64,000 nucleotides of DNA from Pseudomonas orientalis (lineage in GTDB: Bacteria; Pseudomonadota; Gammaproteobacteria; Pseudomonadales; Pseudomonadaceae), in assembly GCF_002934065.1 (NCBI RefSeq), contig NZ_CP018049.1, forward strand, positions 3,780,501-3,844,500. The letters run 5' to 3'. The notes beneath the pieces were generated by a model, which was not told the DNA's origin, did no database searches, and worked only from the letters and a program-made list of their open reading frames with translations. Made by a program: the position numbers and the translations under genes. This document shows positions 15,697-26,767 of the stretch, piece after piece. The number at the start of each line of letters is the position of its first letter. Within the stretch, counting starts at the first letter, position 1.

Positions 15697-18600
15697 CTAG
15701 ATTCGGCGGCGGCGGTTGAGTTGGGGGATGGCGGTTTGCGCCACTTCCACCGGCGGTGCTTGCGGCACCGTGCGCGCCGCCAGTTGCGCCAATGTCGGCT
15801 GGCTGAACAGCGTCCGCGCATCCACTTCCAGCCCGGCCTTGCGCAAGCGTGCCACCAGGTTGACCGCCAGCAACGAATGCCCGCCCAGTTCAAAGAAGTG
15901 GTCGTGCCGCCCTACCCGTTCCAGTTTCAGCACCTGCGCCCAGATCGTGGCCATCAGGTTTTCCACCTCGCCCTGAGGCGCTTCATAGGCGCGGCTGATC
16001 ACCGCTTCCAGCCCCGGCTCCGGCAAGGCCTTGCGGTCGAGTTTGCCGGCGGGGTTGAGCGGCAGGCTCTCGAGTTGCACGAAGGCAGCCGGCACCATGT
16101 ATTCAGGCAGCTGTTCCAGCACATGGGCGCGCAACGCGTCCAGCCCGGGGGCCTGCTCGCGCAGGGTGAAGTAGGCCACCAGGCGCTCGTCGCGAATCAG
16201 CACCGCCACTTCGCGCAAGGCCGGATGAGCGGCCAGGCGCGCTTCGATCTCGCCCAGCTCCAGGCGCACGCCGCGCAGTTTGACCTGGAAGTCGTTGCGC
16301 CCGAGGAATTCCAGGTTGCCGTCCGGCAGGTAGCGCACCAGGTCGCCGGTGCGATACAGCCGGTCGCCGGCGACGAAGGGGCTGTCGATGAAGCGTTCGG
16401 CAGTCATCTCGGCCAGGCCCAGGTACCCACGGGCAACACCGACGCCGCCGATGTGCAGTTGGCCGCTGATGCCCATCGGCACCGGTCTGTCATAGTCATC
16501 CAGTACATACAGGCGGGTGTTGTCGATCGCCCGGCCAATCGGCAGTTGCAGCGCGGGCACCGGCGCGCCCGGTTCCAGGGTCCACGCACTGCTGTCCACC
16601 GTGGCTTCGGTGGGCCCATACACGTTATGCAAGCGCACGCCAGGCAAGCGCGCCTGCACCCCGCGCGCCAGGGCCTCGGTCAGCTCGCCACCGCCGCACA
16701 GTACGTCGGTCAGGCTGGTGCACAGGGCTGACGCTTCCAATTCGAGAAACTGCTGCAACATCGCCGGCACGAACTTGATCACGCTGATGCGCTGCTCGCG
16801 GATTACCTGCGCCAGGTACGCCGGCTCGCGATGCCCGTCGGGTCGCGCCAGCACCAGGCGCATGCCCTGGGTCAGCGGCCAGAACAGCTCCCACACCGAG
16901 CCGTCAAAGCTGAACGGCGCGCGTTGCAGCAAGGCACCACCCGCGGTCGGCGGGCACAGCCGGGAGCCCCAGTGCATGAGGTTGCCCAGGCCGCGATGCT
17001 CGATCATCACGCCCTTGGGGGTGCCGGTGGAGCCGGAGGTGTACATCACGTAGGCCAGGTGGTCGACCGTCAAACCCGGCACCACCGGGTTGTCGGCCGG
17101 TGCCTGGTGCCAGCTGCGGTGGTCGAAATCGATCACCGGCACCCCCACATCCTGCACACAATCACGGGTGGCGGCCTGCAGCAGCAGCGCCACCGGTTGG
17201 CTGTCTTGCAGCATGTAGGCCAGGCGCTCGCGGGGATAGCCTGGGTCCAACGGCACATAAGCGCCACCGGCCTTGAGAATCCCCAGTAAACCCACCACCA
17301 GGTCCAGCCCGCGTTCGACGCACAGCGCCACCCGCGAATCGGGCTTTACACCGTGCTCGCGCAGGTGAAAGGCCAACTGATTGGCGCGTTCGTTGAGTTC
17401 GCCATAGGTCAGTTGCTGCGTGCCTGCCTGCACCGCAACGGCATCCGGCAGTTGCCGCGCCTGGGCCTCGAACAGCGCTTGCACGGTGAGGGTTTCGGGA
17501 TAGGCGGTGACGGTGGCGTTGAAGTCCACCAGCAGCTGTTGCAACTCGCTGGAGGGCAGTACCTGCACATCGCGCACCGGGGTGGCCGGCGCCTGTTCCA
17601 ACGCCTCGACCAGACCGCCGAGCGCGGTGGCGAGGTAACCCAGCACACGCTCGGCCCCCACTGTACGCGGCGCCTTGGCCTTGAGCCGAAAGCCGCTGGC
17701 GATGTCGTCCACCGTGAGCATCAGCGGATAACTGAGGATGTCCTCGCTGCTGAGCAAGGCGATGCCCGGCACCAGGTTCAACGCCGGCTCGGCGCTGGTG
17801 TGACGGTAATTGAGCAGGCTGTTGAACAGCGGCGCGGCGCTGCTGCAACGCTGGGCCAGGGCCAACGAAGCTTGCTCATGCACGAGCAAGGCGCTCAGTT
17901 GCTGATGGGTGTCGGTCAATGCGTCTGCCACGCTTTGCCCGGCCAGGCGCACGCGCAGCGGCAAGGTGTTGATAAACATGCCCAGGGCACGATCCGCGCC
18001 CTCGCCCGCTTGCAGGCGACCGAGCAACACCGTGCCGAACACCACATCTTCGCGGCCGGCCACGCGGCTGAGCACCTGCGCCCACGCGAGGTGAAACAGG
18101 CTGGCGGCACTGACCCCAACCGCGCGAGCCTGGGCACGCAGGCGTTGGTTGAGTGATGCATCGAGCGCCTGCACGCACTCTTCGATTTCAGCGCGATCGG
18201 CCTGGCGCTCCTGCAAGCCGAAGGCCAGCGTCGGTTCATCCACGTCCGCCAGGCGCTCACGAAAGAACGCCTCGTGGGCCGCTTGCCGCTGTACTGAACG
18301 GGTCTGCGCGACCACGTTGCGGTACGGCACCGGCATCGGCAACTGCGCCTGTTGACCGAGCAGATGGGCACGAATTTCGTCCACCAGCACGGTGGTCGAG
18401 GTGGCGTCGTTGACCAAGTGATGGAAGCGCAGCCTGGCCACCCAGCGCTGCTGGTGCGGTTCTTCGCCGTAATCCAGGGCCATCAGCGGCGCGTGGCGCA
18501 GGTCCAGCGGCCGGGCGGGGTCACGCAGCGGTTCGAACGGCAACTGCGCGTGCCGCCACACCACCTGCATCGGCTGTTCAAGGGCATCCCACACCAGGCT

Positions 18601-21600
18601 GGTGCGCAGGATGTCGTGACGGTCGATCACCTGTTGCAGCGCCTGGGCAAACGCGTCCAACTGCTCGCGGCGCGCAAAACTGAACATCGCATGCTGCTGG
18701 TAGGGATCGCGCTCATCGGTGATGTGGTGATAGAGCAAGCCTTCCTGCAGCGGCGCCAGCGGGTAGATCTCCTGCACATTGCCGGCACCACCGGGGATGC
18801 CGGCGACGATGCGGTCCAGGCTGGGCTGGTCGAGGTCGGCCAGGGCAAGCATGTCCGCTGTAATCTGCGTGCAACCGGCCGGGATGCGATTGGCCGGCAC
18901 CGCCACTTCGCCGCCGTCACTGGCCGCCGCCAACGCGGCCAGGGTGGGCTGGCCGAACAACACCTGCACATCGGCCTGCAGGCCCGCCTCGCGCATGCGC
19001 TGCACCAGCTGCACCGCCAGCAGCGAGTGTCCGCCCAGTTCGAAGAAATGGTCGTGCCGGCCAACCTGCTGCACCTGCAGCAATTCGGCCCAGATCTGCG
19101 CCAGGGTGGTTTCGACGCCCTCGCGGGGCGCCTCATAGCGGCGGGTGACAAAGGCCGCCTGGGTCGGCGCCGGCAACGCCTTGCGGTCGAGCTTGCCATT
19201 GGCGGTCAGGGGCAACGCCTCAAGATGAACGTAGGCCGCCGGCAGCATGTAATCGGGCAGCGAGACGTGCAGATGGGCGCGAAGGGTTTCGATGTCCACC
19301 GGGTGATGCGCGATGAACCAGGCCAGCAATTGCCCTTCGCGATATTCCACCACGGCGGTCTTGATCGACGGATGCGTCGCCAGGGCCGCTTCGATTTCCC
19401 CCAGTTCGATACGCACGCCCCGGATCTTCACCTGGTCGTCATTGCGCCCCAGGTATTCAAGGCTGCCGTCCGGCAGCCAGCGCGCCAGGTCACCGCTGCG
19501 GTACATTCGGCCGCCGTTGAAGGGGTCGTCGAGAAAGCGTTCGGCCGTCAATTCAGGACGGTTCAGGTAGCCGCGCGCCACGCCCTGGCCACCGACATAC
19601 AGCTCCCCCACGACGCCAACCGGCACCGGCCGTTGTTGCGCATCCAGCAGATAGATAAGGGCATTGGTAATGGGCGCGCCGATGTGCAACGGCTGGCCGG
19701 CGTCAACGCGCCCGGAGGTGGCGACCACGGTGGCTTCGGTCGGGCCGTAGTTGTTGATGACGTCGAAGCGTTGCGCGCGGTTGAACCCGCGCAGGCGGTC
19801 GCCGCCGATCAGCAAGGTGCGCAAGGTGGGGTGCGCCAGGTTCTGGCCGAACGCGTATTCGGCCACCGGTGTGGGCAGGAAACACACGTCCAATGGCTGG
19901 GCGCGCCACCACTGGAGCAGCCCATCGATATCTTCCGCGCCATCGTGGGCGGGCGGTAGATGCAGGGTCGCGCCAACGCACAGCGCCGGCCAGACTTCCC
20001 AGGCCATCGCATCGAAACCAAACCCGGCGACACTGGCGGTATGGCTGCCCGCGTGCAGGTCGAAGGCCTGGCAATGCCAGTCCACCAGGTTGGACACGCT
20101 GTGGTGCTCGACCATCACGCCCTTGGGCAAGCCCGTGGAGCCGGAGGTGTAAATCACATAGGCAAGGTGGGACGGCGTCACTGCAACCTGTGGGTTGCCG
20201 TCGGCGCCGGGGTCGCTGGAGGCGTCCAGCGCAAGCACCGGCACACCCAGGGCCGGCAGGCGATGCAACAGGTCGCGCTGGGTCAGCACCGCCACGGGCG
20301 CGCTGTCGTGCAGCAGATAATTCAAGCGCTCGGCGGGATGGGCCGGGTCTATCGGCACATAGCAGGCGCCGGCCTTGAGCACCGCCAGCAACCCGGCCAG
20401 GGTCTCCAGGCCGCGTCGCGCCAGCACCGCGACGCGGTCATCCGGTTGCAGGCCGTGGGCCAACAGTTGATGGGCCAGCGTATTGGCCTGCCGGTTGAGT
20501 TGCGCGTAAGTCAGCTGCCGTCCCTGGTACACCGCCGCGACAGCCTGCGGCGTGCGTTCGGCTTGAGCCTCGATACGCCCGTGCAGGGTCTGCGGCGTGG
20601 TGTTGGCTTGCGCGGTGGCATTCCATTGCTGCAAGCGGGCCTGGTCCTGTGGCGTCAGCAACGCAAACTCGCCCACCGTCAGCGTCGTGTCTGCCAGGCC
20701 CTGCTCCAGCAAGCCGGTGAGGCGCTGTGCCAAGGCCTGCATGTCGCCCTGCTCGAAGTACGCCTCGTTATAGACGCAATGCAGGCACGCCGTGTCCTGA
20801 TAGCGGTTGCTGCGCAAGTGGATCGCCAGCGGCAGCGGCTCATGGTGGTTGGACACCTTGACCGCACGGGCCTGCACCTGGCCGTAGAGCAGGTCGTGGT
20901 CGTCCTGCTCGAACGACACCGACAAGTCGAACAATTGCCCGCGATCCGTACGCCGCAGGCCCAGCTCGCGGTTCATTTCACTGAGGGGGAAGCGCTGGTG
21001 GCGCATGTCCTGCTTGAGCTGATCGCGCACCCCGCGCACCAGGTCAGCGAAACTCAAGTCTTCGCTGAACTGCAACCGCACCGCGCTGACCTGGGCGAAC
21101 AAGCCGACCGTGGCGCGAAAGCGCGCGTTGGAGCGGTTGAGCATCGGCAGGCCCACCACCCATTCATCGCGCTGGCCGGTACGGGTGAAATACACGTACA
21201 GCGCCGCCAGCAACACATGGAACGCCGAAGCCTGGTAACGGCTGGCCATGTGTTCCATGCGCTTGAGCAGCGCCATCGGGAAGGGTTGCACGCAGGTGTT
21301 GCTCGCGGCCTTGGCGGTGTGCCTCGGCGTGAGCAGCGGCTCGGGCAGCACCTGGTATTTGTCCAGCCAATAGTCGCGATCGCGCGCGTAGCGGGCCGAT
21401 TGCCGGTAGCGCTGGTCAGTGTCGATGAAGTCGATATAGGACGGTGCCAACCCTTCCGGTTGACGGCCATGCTGCACCGCGGTGTACAGCTGGGCGAGGG
21501 ATTGCAGCATCTGGCCGAACCCCCAGCCGTCAAGAATCAGGTGATGGGCCTGGGTCCCCAGGCGGTAATGGTCGTCGTCGAGCTTGACCAGCAAAAAGCG

Positions 21601-21969
21601 AAACAACGGTTCGCCGCTCATGGCGTAAGGCCGGGCCATTTGGGCCTGGATCAGGGACTGGGCGGCGGCGTCGGAGTCGGGCAAGCCGCAGAAGTCGTAC
21701 TGCGCTACGTCCACAGCCCATCCGGCGGTGAAGGTTTGCCGGGGCAAGCCGTCGGCGTCGCGGTGCAGTTGGATGCGCAATGCGTCGTGCCGAGCCACCA
21801 GCAGCTCGACCGCGCGCTGGACCCATTCGGGTGTGATGGCGCCGGCCAGATCAACGTAGCCGCCGATGTTATACAACGGCGAATCGCCCGCACGCAGTTG
21901 GTCGAGCCAGATGTCCTGTTGCGCGGCAGTAAGGGGGAAGCTCGCCGGCGGGCTGGAAAGTTGCGTCAT
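15697..21969 (-). CDS. Two-module lipopeptide-initiating nonribosomal peptide synthetase (viscosin/massetolide A-type)
   Basis: 2090 residues, order C-A-T-C-A-T. The first C domain starts at residue 10 with [15 protein letters not shown] and has HHLILDGWG (His142-143, Asp147), resembling starter C domains that acylate the first amino acid. A1, read by eye, gives D-A-W-F-L-G-N-V-V, the known Pseudomonas leucine code. T1 has LGGHSLLA (Ser982). C2 begins [14 protein letters not shown], the dual epimerisation/condensation signature, with HHLVND at 1183-1188. A2 reads D-G-W-F-L-G-V-V-D (specificity unsure). T2 Ser2032 is followed by only about 58 residues and no thioesterase, so the chain must pass to another synthetase. 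AGAAGGA sets the start at 21969; the longer frame to 22086 was rejected. Confidence 0.9.
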   Translation of the reverse strand: MTQLSSPPASFPLTAAQQDIWLDQLRAGDSPLYNIGGYVDLAGAITPEWVQRAVELLVARHDALRIQLHRDADGLPRQTFTAGWAVDVAQYDFCGLPDSDAAAQSLIQAQMARPYAMSGEPLFRFLLVKLDDDHYRLGTQAHHLILDGWGFGQMLQSLAQLYTAVQHGRQPEGLAPSYIDFIDTDQRYRQSARYARDRDYWLDKYQVLPEPLLTPRHTAKAASNTCVQPFPMALLKRMEHMASRYQASAFHVLLAALYVYFTRTGQRDEWVVGLPMLNRSNARFRATVGLFAQVSAVRLQFSEDLSFADLVRGVRDQLKQDMRHQRFPLSEMNRELGLRRTDRGQLFDLSVSFEQDDHDLLYGQVQARAVKVSNHHEPLPLAIHLRSNRYQDTACLHCVYNEAYFEQGDMQALAQRLTGLLEQGLADTTLTVGEFALLTPQDQARLQQWNATAQANTTPQTLHGRIEAQAERTPQAVAAVYQGRQLTYAQLNRQANTLAHQLLAHGLQPDDRVAVLARRGLETLAGLLAVLKAGACYVPIDPAHPAERLNYLLHDSAPVAVLTQRDLLHRLPALGVPVLALDASSDPGADGNPQVAVTPSHLAYVIYTSGSTGLPKGVMVEHHSVSNLVDWHCQAFDLHAGSHTASVAGFGFDAMAWEVWPALCVGATLHLPPAHDGAEDIDGLLQWWRAQPLDVCFLPTPVAEYAFGQNLAHPTLRTLLIGGDRLRGFNRAQRFDVINNYGPTEATVVATSGRVDAGQPLHIGAPITNALIYLLDAQQRPVPVGVVGELYVGGQGVARGYLNRPELTAERFLDDPFNGGRMYRSGDLARWLPDGSLEYLGRNDDQVKIRGVRIELGEIEAALATHPSIKTAVVEYREGQLLAWFIAHHPVDIETLRAHLHVSLPDYMLPAAYVHLEALPLTANGKLDRKALPAPTQAAFVTRRYEAPREGVETTLAQIWAELLQVQQVGRHDHFFELGGHSLLAVQLVQRMREAGLQADVQVLFGQPTLAALAAASDGGEVAVPANRIPAGCTQITADMLALADLDQPSLDRIVAGIPGGAGNVQEIYPLAPLQEGLLYHHITDERDPYQQHAMFSFARREQLDAFAQALQQVIDRHDILRTSLVWDALEQPMQVVWRHAQLPFEPLRDPARPLDLRHAPLMALDYGEEPHQQRWVARLRFHHLVNDATSTTVLVDEIRAHLLGQQAQLPMPVPYRNVVAQTRSVQRQAAHEAFFRERLADVDEPTLAFGLQERQADRAEIEECVQALDASLNQRLRAQARAVGVSAASLFHLAWAQVLSRVAGREDVVFGTVLLGRLQAGEGADRALGMFINTLPLRVRLAGQSVADALTDTHQQLSALLVHEQASLALAQRCSSAAPLFNSLLNYRHTSAEPALNLVPGIALLSSEDILSYPLMLTVDDIASGFRLKAKAPRTVGAERVLGYLATALGGLVEALEQAPATPVRDVQVLPSSELQQLLVDFNATVTAYPETLTVQALFEAQARQLPDAVAVQAGTQQLTYGELNERANQLAFHLREHGVKPDSRVALCVERGLDLVVGLLGILKAGGAYVPLDPGYPRERLAYMLQDSQPVALLLQAATRDCVQDVGVPVIDFDHRSWHQAPADNPVVPGLTVDHLAYVMYTSGSTGTPKGVMIEHRGLGNLMHWGSRLCPPTAGGALLQRAPFSFDGSVWELFWPLTQGMRLVLARPDGHREPAYLAQVIREQRISVIKFVPAMLQQFLELEASALCTSLTDVLCGGGELTEALARGVQARLPGVRLHNVYGPTEATVDSSAWTLEPGAPVPALQLPIGRAIDNTRLYVLDDYDRPVPMGISGQLHIGGVGVARGYLGLAEMTAERFIDSPFVAGDRLYRTGDLVRYLPDGNLEFLGRNDFQVKLRGVRLELGEIEARLAAHPALREVAVLIRDERLVAYFTLREQAPGLDALRAHVLEQLPEYMVPAAFVQLESLPLNPAGKLDRKALPEPGLEAVISRAYEAPQGEVENLMATIWAQVLKLERVGRHDHFFELGGHSLLAVNLVARLRKAGLEVDARTLFSQPTLAQLAARTVPQAPPVEVAQTAIPQLNRRRRI

Positions 21970-22450
21970 AAGGTCCTTCTCATGGGGGTCAGGCACTGGC
22001 CGCGCAGGGTCGCCCATTACCACGAATTGGCTGGATTGGAGCATGGCGAAGGAAGGGCGTCTGACACCCGAAACCCGGACATCCAAACGGATACAGGGGC
22101 TTGGCTGAGGGTTCGCTGCTGAAACGATGAAAGCCTTGTAGGAAATTGGCTATATCTGTCCGACGCTTCATTTGAAAAATATTTTTTAATTTACATATTT
22201 TATTTATCTATCAATAAGTTAATCAGCTCTAAAGATTCGCCCCTCCTCCTCGTATGCTGAGTTAGCTGTAGGAAGCGTCGAATTAATGACGCGGATTTTA
22301 TGGCAGCTTGTGTCCCTCGTTTCCGCTACATACGTAGGACAAATCGCTATGGCTAAATGAAATCTCGAACGCCGAGTTACGTTCAAGCAGTACGGAGCGC
22401 CCCGAACAGACCCAGGGCGTCCGTTGACGGTTTTCGACATCAAGGATGAG
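21970..22450. other. Divergent regulatory region between synthetase and LuxR genes
   Basis: 481 bp without a convincing gene. The part around 22160-22240 is strongly AT-rich (aaaaatattttttaatttac) and probably holds the promoter(s). No classical lux box and no clear terminator were found. An imperfect small palindrome, ctacatacgtag, lies near 22330. Confidence 0.5.
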
Positions 22451-23251
22451 ATGGCTATGAGTCTGACCCCGAGTATCACCGACACCCAGGGCCCACATTT
22501 CTACGCCGAAATGGGCGAGCTGATTTCAAGCAGCGGTCAGGAAAATTTCGCCGCGAACATGCTGCACCTGGTGGACCAATGGATACCGATTCATCTGGTA
22601 GACCTCAGCGAATGGAGCCTCGATGAGCTGCGTGACAGCGTGTTGGATATCCAACTGCTGGGCAGTGCCGGCCTGAACCAGGACCTGCCCGCGCCCCAGA
22701 CCCTGCACGCGCTTGACGACCACCCTTTGCTGCGACAGATGCTGCGTATGCAGGACCCGCTGCTGATCCAGATGAAAGCCAAGGCCAACAGCGCACACCC
22801 GCGCGGCAGTTCGCACCAGTGCAACCTGGTCTCGCGCCAGGGCCATCGGCGCTGTGTGATTTCGTTCTATCGCCCGCCCGCCGAGCGCGGGTTTTCCCTG
22901 GCGGAACTGTCGTTTCTCAAATGTCTGTCCGAGACCTTGCTGCCGCTGATGGAGCGCCACGTGCAGATCCTGCGCCAGGCACCGCACGCCGAGGTGGAGC
23001 CTGGGCACAACGGGCTGGAGCAATCGCAATTGCAGCGTGAGTTCTACAAGCGCTTGTCGCTGAGCGACATCACCCTCTCGGCCCGCGAGCAGGAAGTTTG
23101 CCTGGGCCTGTTGACCGGCGGCACCGTGCCGCAGATCGCGGAAAAACTCAGTGTGAAAAACAGCTCGATTGAAACCTACCTCAAGCGCGCCGCCGCCAAG
23201 CTCGGCGTGAGTGGCCGACACGGCCTGGCCAAATGGATGGTGGGCGCCTGA
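22451..23251 (+). CDS. LuxR-family transcriptional regulator of the lipopeptide locus
   Basis: 266 residues. The C-terminal 60 residues form a LuxR helix-turn-helix: [18 protein letters not shown], then [19 protein letters not shown]. The N-terminal part is not a recognisable autoinducer-binding domain, as is usual for LuxR proteins next to Pseudomonas lipopeptide synthetases, which it probably activates. It is divergent from the synthetase gene and its stop overlaps the next start (TGATG), coupling it to the export gene. ATG 22451 or 22457 could be used; AAGGA lies at 22442-22446. Confidence 0.85.
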   Translation: MAMSLTPSITDTQGPHFYAEMGELISSSGQENFAANMLHLVDQWIPIHLVDLSEWSLDELRDSVLDIQLLGSAGLNQDLPAPQTLHALDDHPLLRQMLRMQDPLLIQMKAKANSAHPRGSSHQCNLVSRQGHRRCVISFYRPPAERGFSLAELSFLKCLSETLLPLMERHVQILRQAPHAEVEPGHNGLEQSQLQREFYKRLSLSDITLSAREQEVCLGLLTGGTVPQIAEKLSVKNSSIETYLKRAAAKLGVSGRHGLAKWMVGA

Positions 23252-24675
23252 TGCATAAATTCACCCTTAGCGCCGTTGGCATAGCGTGGATGCTCGGCGG
23301 ATGTTCGTTGATCCCCGAGTATCAGCGGCCCGCCGCGCCCGTCCCGACCCACTATCCCCAGGATGGGGTGTACCGCAAGGCGCAGGCCGGCACGCTGCCC
23401 GAAGCCTCGGACTGGCGCCAGCTGTTCCACGACCCGGCGCTGCCACCGTTGATCGACGCGGCATTGGTCAACAACCGTGACCTGCGGGTAGCCGCGCTGA
23501 ATGTGCAGGCATTCCAGGCGCAGTACCGCATCCAGCGCGCCGACCTGTTCCCGGCGGTGTCTGCCACGGGGGCCGGCAAGCGTCAGAAATTACCGGAGGA
23601 TGTGACAGGCACGGGCAAGTCGGCGATCACCTCCAGCTACTCCGCCACCCTGGGCCTGAGTGCCTATGAACTCGACCTGTTCGGCCGCGTGCGCAGCCTC
23701 AGCGAACAGGCCATGCTGACTTATCTGGGGACCGAACAAGCCCGGCGCAGCGCACAGTTGAGCCTGGTGGCCAATGTCGCCAACGCTTACCTGACCTGGC
23801 GTGCCGACCAGGAACTGCTGGCCCTGGCCGAGCAGACCCTGGCGGCCAATGACCGCAGCTGGCAACTGACCCGCCGCAGCAAAACCGCCGGCAAGGCTTC
23901 GGCGCTGGATGTGGTACAGGCGCGCACGGCGGTGGAAAGCACCCGCGCCAGCGTGGCCCGCTATGAACGCCAGGTGGCACAGGACCTCAACAACCTCACC
24001 TTGCTGGTCGGCGGCCCGGTGGAGGCCAACCTGCCCGCACGCGCACTGTCCGAGGACCTGGTGGCCCGCGTGCCTGCCGGGCTGCCTTCAGACCTGCTGC
24101 AACGGCGCCCGGATATTCTCCAGGCCGAATACCAGTTGCAGGCGGCCAACGCCAACATCGGCGCAGCCAGGGCCGCGTTCTTCCCGTCGATCACCCTGAC
24201 AGCCAACGCCGGCAGCACCAGCACGCAACTCTCGGGTTTATTCAAGGGCGGTGCGGGCACCTGGACGTTCCAGCCGCAAATCAACCTGCCGATCTTCAAC
24301 GCCGGCAGCCTGCGCGCCAGCCTTGATTACGCCAGGCTGCAGAAGGACATCACGGTGGCTCAATACGAAAAGTCCATCCAGGCCGCCTTCCAGGAAGTCG
24401 CCGACGGCCTCGCGGCGCGCCAGACCTTCAACGACCAACTGGACGCGCAACAAGCTTTTGTCGCCGCCAACCAGCGCTACTACGACCTGGCCCAGCACCG
24501 CTACCGCAGTGGCGTCGACAGCAACCTGACCTTTCTCGATGCGCAGCGCGCGTTGTTCAATTCACAGCAGGCGCTGATTGTCGATCGCCTGGCGCAACTG
24601 GTGGCACAGGTGAACCTGTACACCGCGCTGGGCGGCGCGTGGGATCAGCCGCCAAGCCTTGCAATGGCGCGCTAG
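23251..24675 (+). CDS. Outer-membrane efflux factor, NodT/OprM-type lipoprotein
   Basis: 474 residues with a lipobox ([16 protein letters not shown]) and the two OEP repeats of TolC-like factors, including [15 protein letters not shown] and the mirrored [16 protein letters not shown], and [18 protein letters not shown]. It forms the outer-membrane channel of a tripartite exporter. Its ATG overlaps the LuxR stop by one base. NodT-type genes flank lipopeptide synthetase genes in P. fluorescens strains, so it probably secretes the lipopeptide together with an inner-membrane pump encoded elsewhere. Its stop shares CTAG with the convergent gene. Confidence 0.9.
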   Translation: MHKFTLSAVGIAWMLGGCSLIPEYQRPAAPVPTHYPQDGVYRKAQAGTLPEASDWRQLFHDPALPPLIDAALVNNRDLRVAALNVQAFQAQYRIQRADLFPAVSATGAGKRQKLPEDVTGTGKSAITSSYSATLGLSAYELDLFGRVRSLSEQAMLTYLGTEQARRSAQLSLVANVANAYLTWRADQELLALAEQTLAANDRSWQLTRRSKTAGKASALDVVQARTAVESTRASVARYERQVAQDLNNLTLLVGGPVEANLPARALSEDLVARVPAGLPSDLLQRRPDILQAEYQLQAANANIGAARAAFFPSITLTANAGSTSTQLSGLFKGGAGTWTFQPQINLPIFNAGSLRASLDYARLQKDITVAQYEKSIQAAFQEVADGLAARQTFNDQLDAQQAFVAANQRYYDLAQHRYRSGVDSNLTFLDAQRALFNSQQALIVDRLAQLVAQVNLYTALGGAWDQPPSLAMAR

Positions 24676-25529
24676 AGCAGTTTCAGACCAATCACGCGAC
24701 CGCTGCTCCAGCCACGGTCACGCATGGGCTGCTTGAGTCCGTAAACATCCAGATAGCCATCGACGACGGCCATCGAATGGGCGCCGCTGTCAACCGTACC
24801 GATAGCGCCACTCAGGAAGTCTTCAAGACTGGCGGGGGCAACGAAGTCCTTGAGACCCAGACGGCGCAGCGCCTGTCCCGGATACTCACCGTCATTCAAA
24901 CTGCGCATGGCTGCGGCGAAGCTCTGCTTGCCAATGCCGTCATTATTTTCGTGATAGGCCCGCTTGGCGCTGACCGCATATAAGAACTGCGCATTGACCA
25001 GTACGTCGTTGGGTTGGTCGGCGCCGAAGTTCGCACCGGCTTTGGCCTCTTCCAACTCATCATGGGTGATATCCAGCTTGAATCCATCACGCATGACAAT
25101 ATGATAACCGGCGTCGGTGGCGTGTATGGACTTGTAAATACCGTGAGGGTTGTGGCCGAATCTCATCATGGCGGCTTTAATGGCCGATACGGTCACGCAA
25201 TTACCTTCTATTGTCTGATAAAAGTCTTTAAAAATATCACCGGGTTTGACGCCCGTATTCGCCGCTGTTCCTCTTATAAATTCGTCGGGGGTCACCTCGC
25301 GATCATAAGGCAGATTATTGACAGCCGGCGCAGGTGACGGTCTTACTTTGATCGTTGATTCAAATCGAGCCGATAATACTCCCAATAAACGCTCCAGCTC
25401 ATTTACCAGGTTACTCAGCTGTTCGGTGGCGCTGGCGGGAGTAACTTCATTGGAAAACCCTGATGCATTCAGGGCATTGCTCGCCTCAGCGTAACCCGAG
25501 GCAGCATGATTAACGTTAGACACAAACAT
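24672..25529 (-). CDS. Unknown protein with calpain-like Cys/His motifs (paralogue A)
   Basis: 285 residues, no signal peptide, N-terminus rich in Ser/Asn/Ala. A central block, [17 protein letters not shown], resembles the active-site segment of calpain-like cysteine proteases (G-D-C-W-x-x-A-A-I). Near the C-terminus [17 protein letters not shown] resembles the His segment (GHAYSV) followed by a short strand; numbering from 25529, Cys111 and His251. The neighbour at 25646-26767 shares the central DGFKL-I-T--EL region. Base composition is visibly more AT-rich than in flanking genes, suggesting acquisition. No family could be named; the protease idea is inference. Confidence 0.6.
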   Translation of the reverse strand: MFVSNVNHAASGYAEASNALNASGFSNEVTPASATEQLSNLVNELERLLGVLSARFESTIKVRPSPAPAVNNLPYDREVTPDEFIRGTAANTGVKPGDIFKDFYQTIEGNCVTVSAIKAAMMRFGHNPHGIYKSIHATDAGYHIVMRDGFKLDITHDELEEAKAGANFGADQPNDVLVNAQFLYAVSAKRAYHENNDGIGKQSFAAAMRSLNDGEYPGQALRRLGLKDFVAPASLEDFLSGAIGTVDSGAHSMAVVDGYLDVYGLKQPMRDRGWSSGRVIGLKLL

Positions 25530-25645
25530 ATTCAATCACTCGTATAACCCATTAAAAAAAGGCGCACAATCGCTTGGGCGCCATGATCACTCCGGCGCTA
25601 CGCTGCATTAACACCCTGCAGACTTAATAGATTGACTGACTCAAT

Positions 25646-26767
25646 TCAACCGCGAAGGGTGACAACTTTCAGTGATGGCGAAACCGGCTTATTGTATAAC
25701 TGTCCTTCCATGACACCTTCAAAAATGGCGCCATTCTTGTTTCTCCCGCCTTTGTCCAATGGCACGCCAATATGCGTGCCCAGTGCATTGGCATCCATCA
25801 CCTGCACATGCTCCTTGAGCCCCAGATAGGTCAGCGCCGTGTCACCGTCGATGCCCTGTCCCGCTGACGCCAGCACCCCAGGATAAGTACGTTGGGCATG
25901 GTACGCGCTGTCTTTGCCATAGAGGCTGAAGAACCGGTCCGTTGCGTTGTTGCGCTCCAGTTCCATATATTGACGCTTGCTCATCACACCGAACAGAAAT
26001 TGCGCATCCTTGATCATCCCTTCATCACCGCCACTGAATTTCGCCGCGTTGGCTGCCAACTGAAGCTCTTCACCGGTGATATGAAGCTTGAAGCCGTCTT
26101 TCATCGTTACGTCGTAGCCGTCCCCACTCTTGATGACGTCCTTGAAAATCCCGGCTGGGCTTTGCCCGAAGGTGGCCATGGCCACTTTAATCGCCGCCAC
26201 GTGCTCTTCTCTGCCGGTGGTGCCCAGATAGGGAAAGTTCTCATACGTGGCGCGCAGTCCGTTGCGGATATCGTCGGGTTTTTGACCTTTGGTTTTTTCA
26301 GACAAGAACGTAGTTGAAGGGTCCCTGTTGCTATCGGAAAACATGTCAATAAGTTCGGTATCAAAAGCGTTTCGGCTGGTGGCCAGATTCGATCGATTCA
26401 TGAACGGTGCCAATTGTTCTTTCCACACGCGCTTGTCGAGTTGCACCGTCTGGGGGGCTGGCGCGACATCAATCTGTGGCTTGGGCCCGACATTTATCAG
26501 CGGTTTGGGTATCACGGCGATGGGAGGCGTGGGCAGTGCGTTCTCATTGTTCGTCCAGGTTTTAAGCGTTGCCACCAAGGTACTCAGCAACTTCAACAGC
26601 TCAGTCATTTCCTGATCATTGCGCTGGAAGTTGGACACTTGGCCAATGGCACGATGTGCAGGCACCTGGCCAAAACGATTGAATGGATCAGGTGTTTTAT
26701 CAGGCTGTTGAGAAGTCGCATAAACCGAATAAGCCTGTCTACCGTCAGCCGTGTTGAGCGTGACCAT
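25646..26767 (-). CDS. Unknown protein, paralogue B of the calpain-like pair (active Cys replaced)
   Basis: 373 residues. Region 195-270 matches paralogue A: AAIKVAMATFGQSPAGIFKDV, GDGYDVTMKDGFKLHITGEEL and KDAQFLFGVMSKRQYME. The position of the candidate catalytic Cys is occupied by His (REEHVAAIK), so the protein is probably inactive as a Cys protease, although a later THIGVPLDKGG could match the His segment. The N-terminal 110 residues are unrelated and contain a Pro-rich linker (about 80-110). It has the same orientation as paralogue A, 116 bp apart. ATG 26767 is preferred because GAGG lies nine bases upstream; an ATG at 26782 is possible. Confidence 0.6.
   Translation of the reverse strand: MVTLNTADGRQAYSVYATSQQPDKTPDPFNRFGQVPAHRAIGQVSNFQRNDQEMTELLKLLSTLVATLKTWTNNENALPTPPIAVIPKPLINVGPKPQIDVAPAPQTVQLDKRVWKEQLAPFMNRSNLATSRNAFDTELIDMFSDSNRDPSTTFLSEKTKGQKPDDIRNGLRATYENFPYLGTTGREEHVAAIKVAMATFGQSPAGIFKDVIKSGDGYDVTMKDGFKLHITGEELQLAANAAKFSGGDEGMIKDAQFLFGVMSKRQYMELERNNATDRFFSLYGKDSAYHAQRTYPGVLASAGQGIDGDTALTYLGLKEHVQVMDANALGTHIGVPLDKGGRNKNGAIFEGVMEGQLYNKPVSPSLKVVTLRG

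Noticed and set aside
18352..22122. Long plus-strand frames (18352-19959, 19960-22122) opposite the synthetase
   Set aside because: Antisense shadows of the NRPS gene; low-complexity His/Gln/Arg-rich translation and no recognisable domains.
22320..22345. Lux-box-like palindrome near ctacatacgtag
   Set aside because: Short and imperfect; does not match known lux-type boxes, so not listed as an operator.
22219..22485. Minus-strand frame of 88 codons in the LuxR/NRPS promoter region
   Set aside because: No ribosome site, composition unlike coding sequence, crosses the LuxR start; more likely promoter DNA.
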